From Ramlibacter sp. (GTDB lineage Bacteria > Pseudomonadota > Gammaproteobacteria > Burkholderiales > Burkholderiaceae_C): DNA of 5,677 nucleotides. A model generated the notes under the pieces. That model saw only the letters and a list, made by a program, of their open reading frames with translations, did no database searches and was not told where the DNA came from. Location: NCBI GenBank assembly GCA_023701085.1, contig JAMPXR010000186.1, positions 1 to 5,677 on the forward strand, in the 5' to 3' direction. The position numbers and the translations under genes were made by a program. Below are positions 4,085 to 5,677 of the stretch, piece after piece. Every line of letters begins with the position of its first letter. The first letter of the stretch is position 1.

Positions 4085-5677
4085 GCGCCCTCGCCGGCCA
4101 GCCAGGCCGGCGGCGCCGTTTCCGACAGCGCGAAGTGGAAGGTGGCGCCCTCGCCGGGCCGGGATTCGGCCCAGACCCGGCCCTGGTGCCGGGTGACGAT
4201 GCGCCGCACGGTGGCCAGCCCGATGCCGGTGCCCGGGAATTCGGCGTCCGTGTGCAGCCGCTGGAACGCGCCGAACAGCTTGCCGGCATAGGCCATGTCG
4301 AAGCCGACGCCGTTGTCGCGCACGAAAAACGCGCCGTCGCCGGCCTGCCGGCCGACCTCGATCAGCGCGTCCGGACGCTGCGACGTGAACTTCCAGGCGT
4401 TGCCCAGCAGGTTTTCCATCAGCACCCGCAGCAGCCGCGCGTCGCCCTGCGCCAGCAGCCCTTCCTGCACCCGGGCCTCGACCTTGCGCGCGGGGTGCTG
4501 CATGTGCAGCCCCTCCAGCGTTTCGCGCGCGATCGCGCCCAGGTCCACGGGGCCATAGGCCAGGGGTGCGCGAACCACGCGCGCCAGGGACAGCAAGGCC
4601 TCGATGAGCTGCTCCATCTTCTCGACCGCGGCCTGGATGCGCGACAGGTAATGCAGCACCCGCTCGTCGGCATGGCCCTCGAGCTTGAGCGCCAGGGCGC
4701 GGCTGAACCCGTCGATGGCGCCCAGCGGCGCGCGCAGGTCGTGCGACACGGAATACGAAAACGCCTGCAGTTCCTGGTTCGAGCTGCGCAGCGCCTGCTC
4801 GATCGCCTTCAATTCGGTGATGTCGGTGTCGATGCCGACCCAGAACGCGACGCCGCCCTGCTCGTCGAGCACCGGTGCGGCCTTGTACGACATGGTGTGA
4901 TAGCCGCCGTCGCTGGCCCGCACGCGGCGCACCCCGCTGAACGTGCTCAGGGTCTGGCCCGCGCGCCGGCCATTGGCGCGAACCTCGGCCCGGTCGTCCG
5001 GGTGAACCGCCGCCATGCCGCTGGTCCCCAGCCAGTCCTGCGGCGTGCCCCCGACCAGGTCGTACCAGGCACGGTTGAGAAACGTCAGGCGGCGTCCGCT
5101 GGCGTCGCAATTCCAGATGACCTCGGGCGCCTGTTCGGCCAGGGTGCGAAACAGCTGCTCCTGCCGCGTCAGTTCGGCCGTTCGCTCGGCAATTCGCGCT
5201 TCCAGGCCGGCGTTGAGTTCACGGACCTCGGTGAACAGCCGCGCATTCTCGATGGCGATGGAGGCCAGCTGCGCCAGTTCCAGCGCCACGTACTCGTCGC
5301 GCTCGGTGAACTCGCCCTTCTCCTTGTCCAGCAGCGCCAGCAGGCCGATGGTCTCGCCGCCGCGGCTGACCAGGGGCAACGCCAGCAGCCCGCTGGACGG
5401 CGCCCGCGCGCCCGCGTCGCCGGCGAATTCGCGCCAGCGCGCACCCGCTTCGAGTTCGGCCTGCGCCATGCGCACGGCCCCGCGCGACTCGCGCACCATG
5501 GCGTCGATCCCGGCACCGACCGGCGCGGCCTCGTGCTCGTGCCAGGGTGCGTATTTCCCCGACAGCGACACCGACGTGAAGATCCGGCTGGCGTCCTCGT
5601 TTTCGGCCAGCCGCACCAGCGCCTGGTGGCAGCCGATGACCCGGCAGGCCTGGTCGGCGACCTCCTGGATGGTGTCC
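4042..5677 (-). CDS. Sensor histidine kinase, GAF-PAS-HisKA-HATPase, N-terminus beyond window
   Basis: The frame stays open to the right edge, so the true start is outside; 544 residues are visible. I number them from the first full codon at 5674-5676. Residues 1-150 form a GAF domain (IQEVADQACRVIG near its start, GLLALPLVSRGGETIGLLAL in its core) ending in a coiled-coil linker. Residues about 172-288 are a PAS domain with PAC-type tail (VIWNCDASGRRLTFLNRAW, then GIDTDITELK). The H-box FSYSVSHDLRAPL places the phospho-acceptor His312 (codon 4741-4743). The ATPase domain has the N-box ENLLGNAWKF (Asn426), G1 DNGVGFD (454-460), F-box FGAF and G2 GTGIGL. No receiver domain and no membrane segment are seen, so this part is soluble and must signal to a separate response regulator. 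The GAF/PAS ligand is unknown. The stop is TAG at 4042-4044, within the end of the convergent MBL gene. The GTG at 5616 is internal, because the GAF domain continues upstream of it. Confidence 0.93.
   Translation of the reverse strand, partial: DTIQEVADQACRVIGCHQALVRLAENEDASRIFTSVSLSGKYAPWHEHEAAPVGAGIDAMVRESRGAVRMAQAELEAGARWREFAGDAGARAPSSGLLALPLVSRGGETIGLLALLDKEKGEFTERDEYVALELAQLASIAIENARLFTEVRELNAGLEARIAERTAELTRQEQLFRTLAEQAPEVIWNCDASGRRLTFLNRAWYDLVGGTPQDWLGTSGMAAVHPDDRAEVRANGRRAGQTLSTFSGVRRVRASDGGYHTMSYKAAPVLDEQGGVAFWVGIDTDITELKAIEQALRSSNQELQAFSYSVSHDLRAPLGAIDGFSRALALKLEGHADERVLHYLSRIQAAVEKMEQLIEALLSLARVVRAPLAYGPVDLGAIARETLEGLHMQHPARKVEARVQEGLLAQGDARLLRVLMENLLGNAWKFTSQRPDALIEVGRQAGDGAFFVRDNGVGFDMAYAGKLFGAFQRLHTDAEFPGTGIGLATVRRIVTRHQGRVWAESRPGEGATFHFALSETAPPAWLAGEGAQDRSTQPDPGAKR
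4092..4112 (+). terminator. GC hairpin just after the MBL hydrolase stop codon
   Basis: CGCCGGCC (4092-4099) pairs perfectly with GGCCGGCG (4105-4112) across a 5-base loop. It begins 7 bases after the MBL stop codon (4082-4084). It lies in the last codons of the histidine kinase. Only a TTT triplet follows a few bases later, so termination would be weak or Rho-assisted. Confidence 0.3.

Noticed and set aside
3137..5110. Minus-strand open frame of 657 codons spanning the MBL gene and half of the kinase
   Set aside because: It crosses two genuine genes in the wrong frame, is very rich in Arg, Gly, Pro and Ala, and contains no domain. The true minus-strand frame here carries the kinase boxes.

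Overview
The window comes from a high-GC genome. Its gene content and codon bias (strong G/C at third positions) fit a betaproteobacterium of the order Burkholderiales, probably Comamonadaceae-like. That placement rests on protein character and gene order, with no marker gene to confirm it. There are six protein-coding genes and little non-coding DNA. I see no tRNA, rRNA, CRISPR array, insertion sequence or prophage.

Left two thirds, minus strand, in transcription order from right to left: a MerR-type regulator of the LiuR class (2449-2856), a PaaI-type hotdog thioesterase (1941-2402), isovaleryl-CoA dehydrogenase (728-1906, GTG start) and a type II beta-carbonic anhydrase that runs off the left edge (1-623). 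This looks like the promoter-proximal part of a leucine/isovalerate degradation (liu) operon. The methylcrotonyl-CoA carboxylase, enoyl-CoA hydratase and HMG-CoA lyase genes would be expected beyond position 1. Carbonic anhydrase makes sense here because methylcrotonyl-CoA carboxylase consumes bicarbonate.

Two near-identical palindromes dominate the regulatory picture. One is a perfect 22-bp palindrome at 2417-2438, in front of the thioesterase gene. The other is a 20-bp palindrome with a single mismatched pair at 2926-2945, between the regulator and a divergent gene. Each carries a TTGACG at its edge that could serve as a -35 element for leftward transcription. For the regulator this gives a good promoter, TTGACG-N17-TGTAAT. 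They are best read as operators for the MerR-type protein encoded between them.

Right part: the divergent plus-strand gene (2981-4084) is a metallo-beta-lactamase-fold hydrolase with a complete metal site and a C-terminal winged helix. It starts 35 bp beyond the second operator and so may be co-regulated with leucine catabolism. Facing it on the minus strand is a GAF-PAS-HisKA-HATPase sensor histidine kinase (4042 to beyond the right edge). The two genes converge and overlap by 43 bp. Each stop codon is followed within 10 bp by an 8-bp GC stem lying inside the other gene.

The most interesting reading is a compact LiuR regulon that may include two poorly understood accessory enzymes (thioesterase and MBL hydrolase) and a dedicated bicarbonate supplier.
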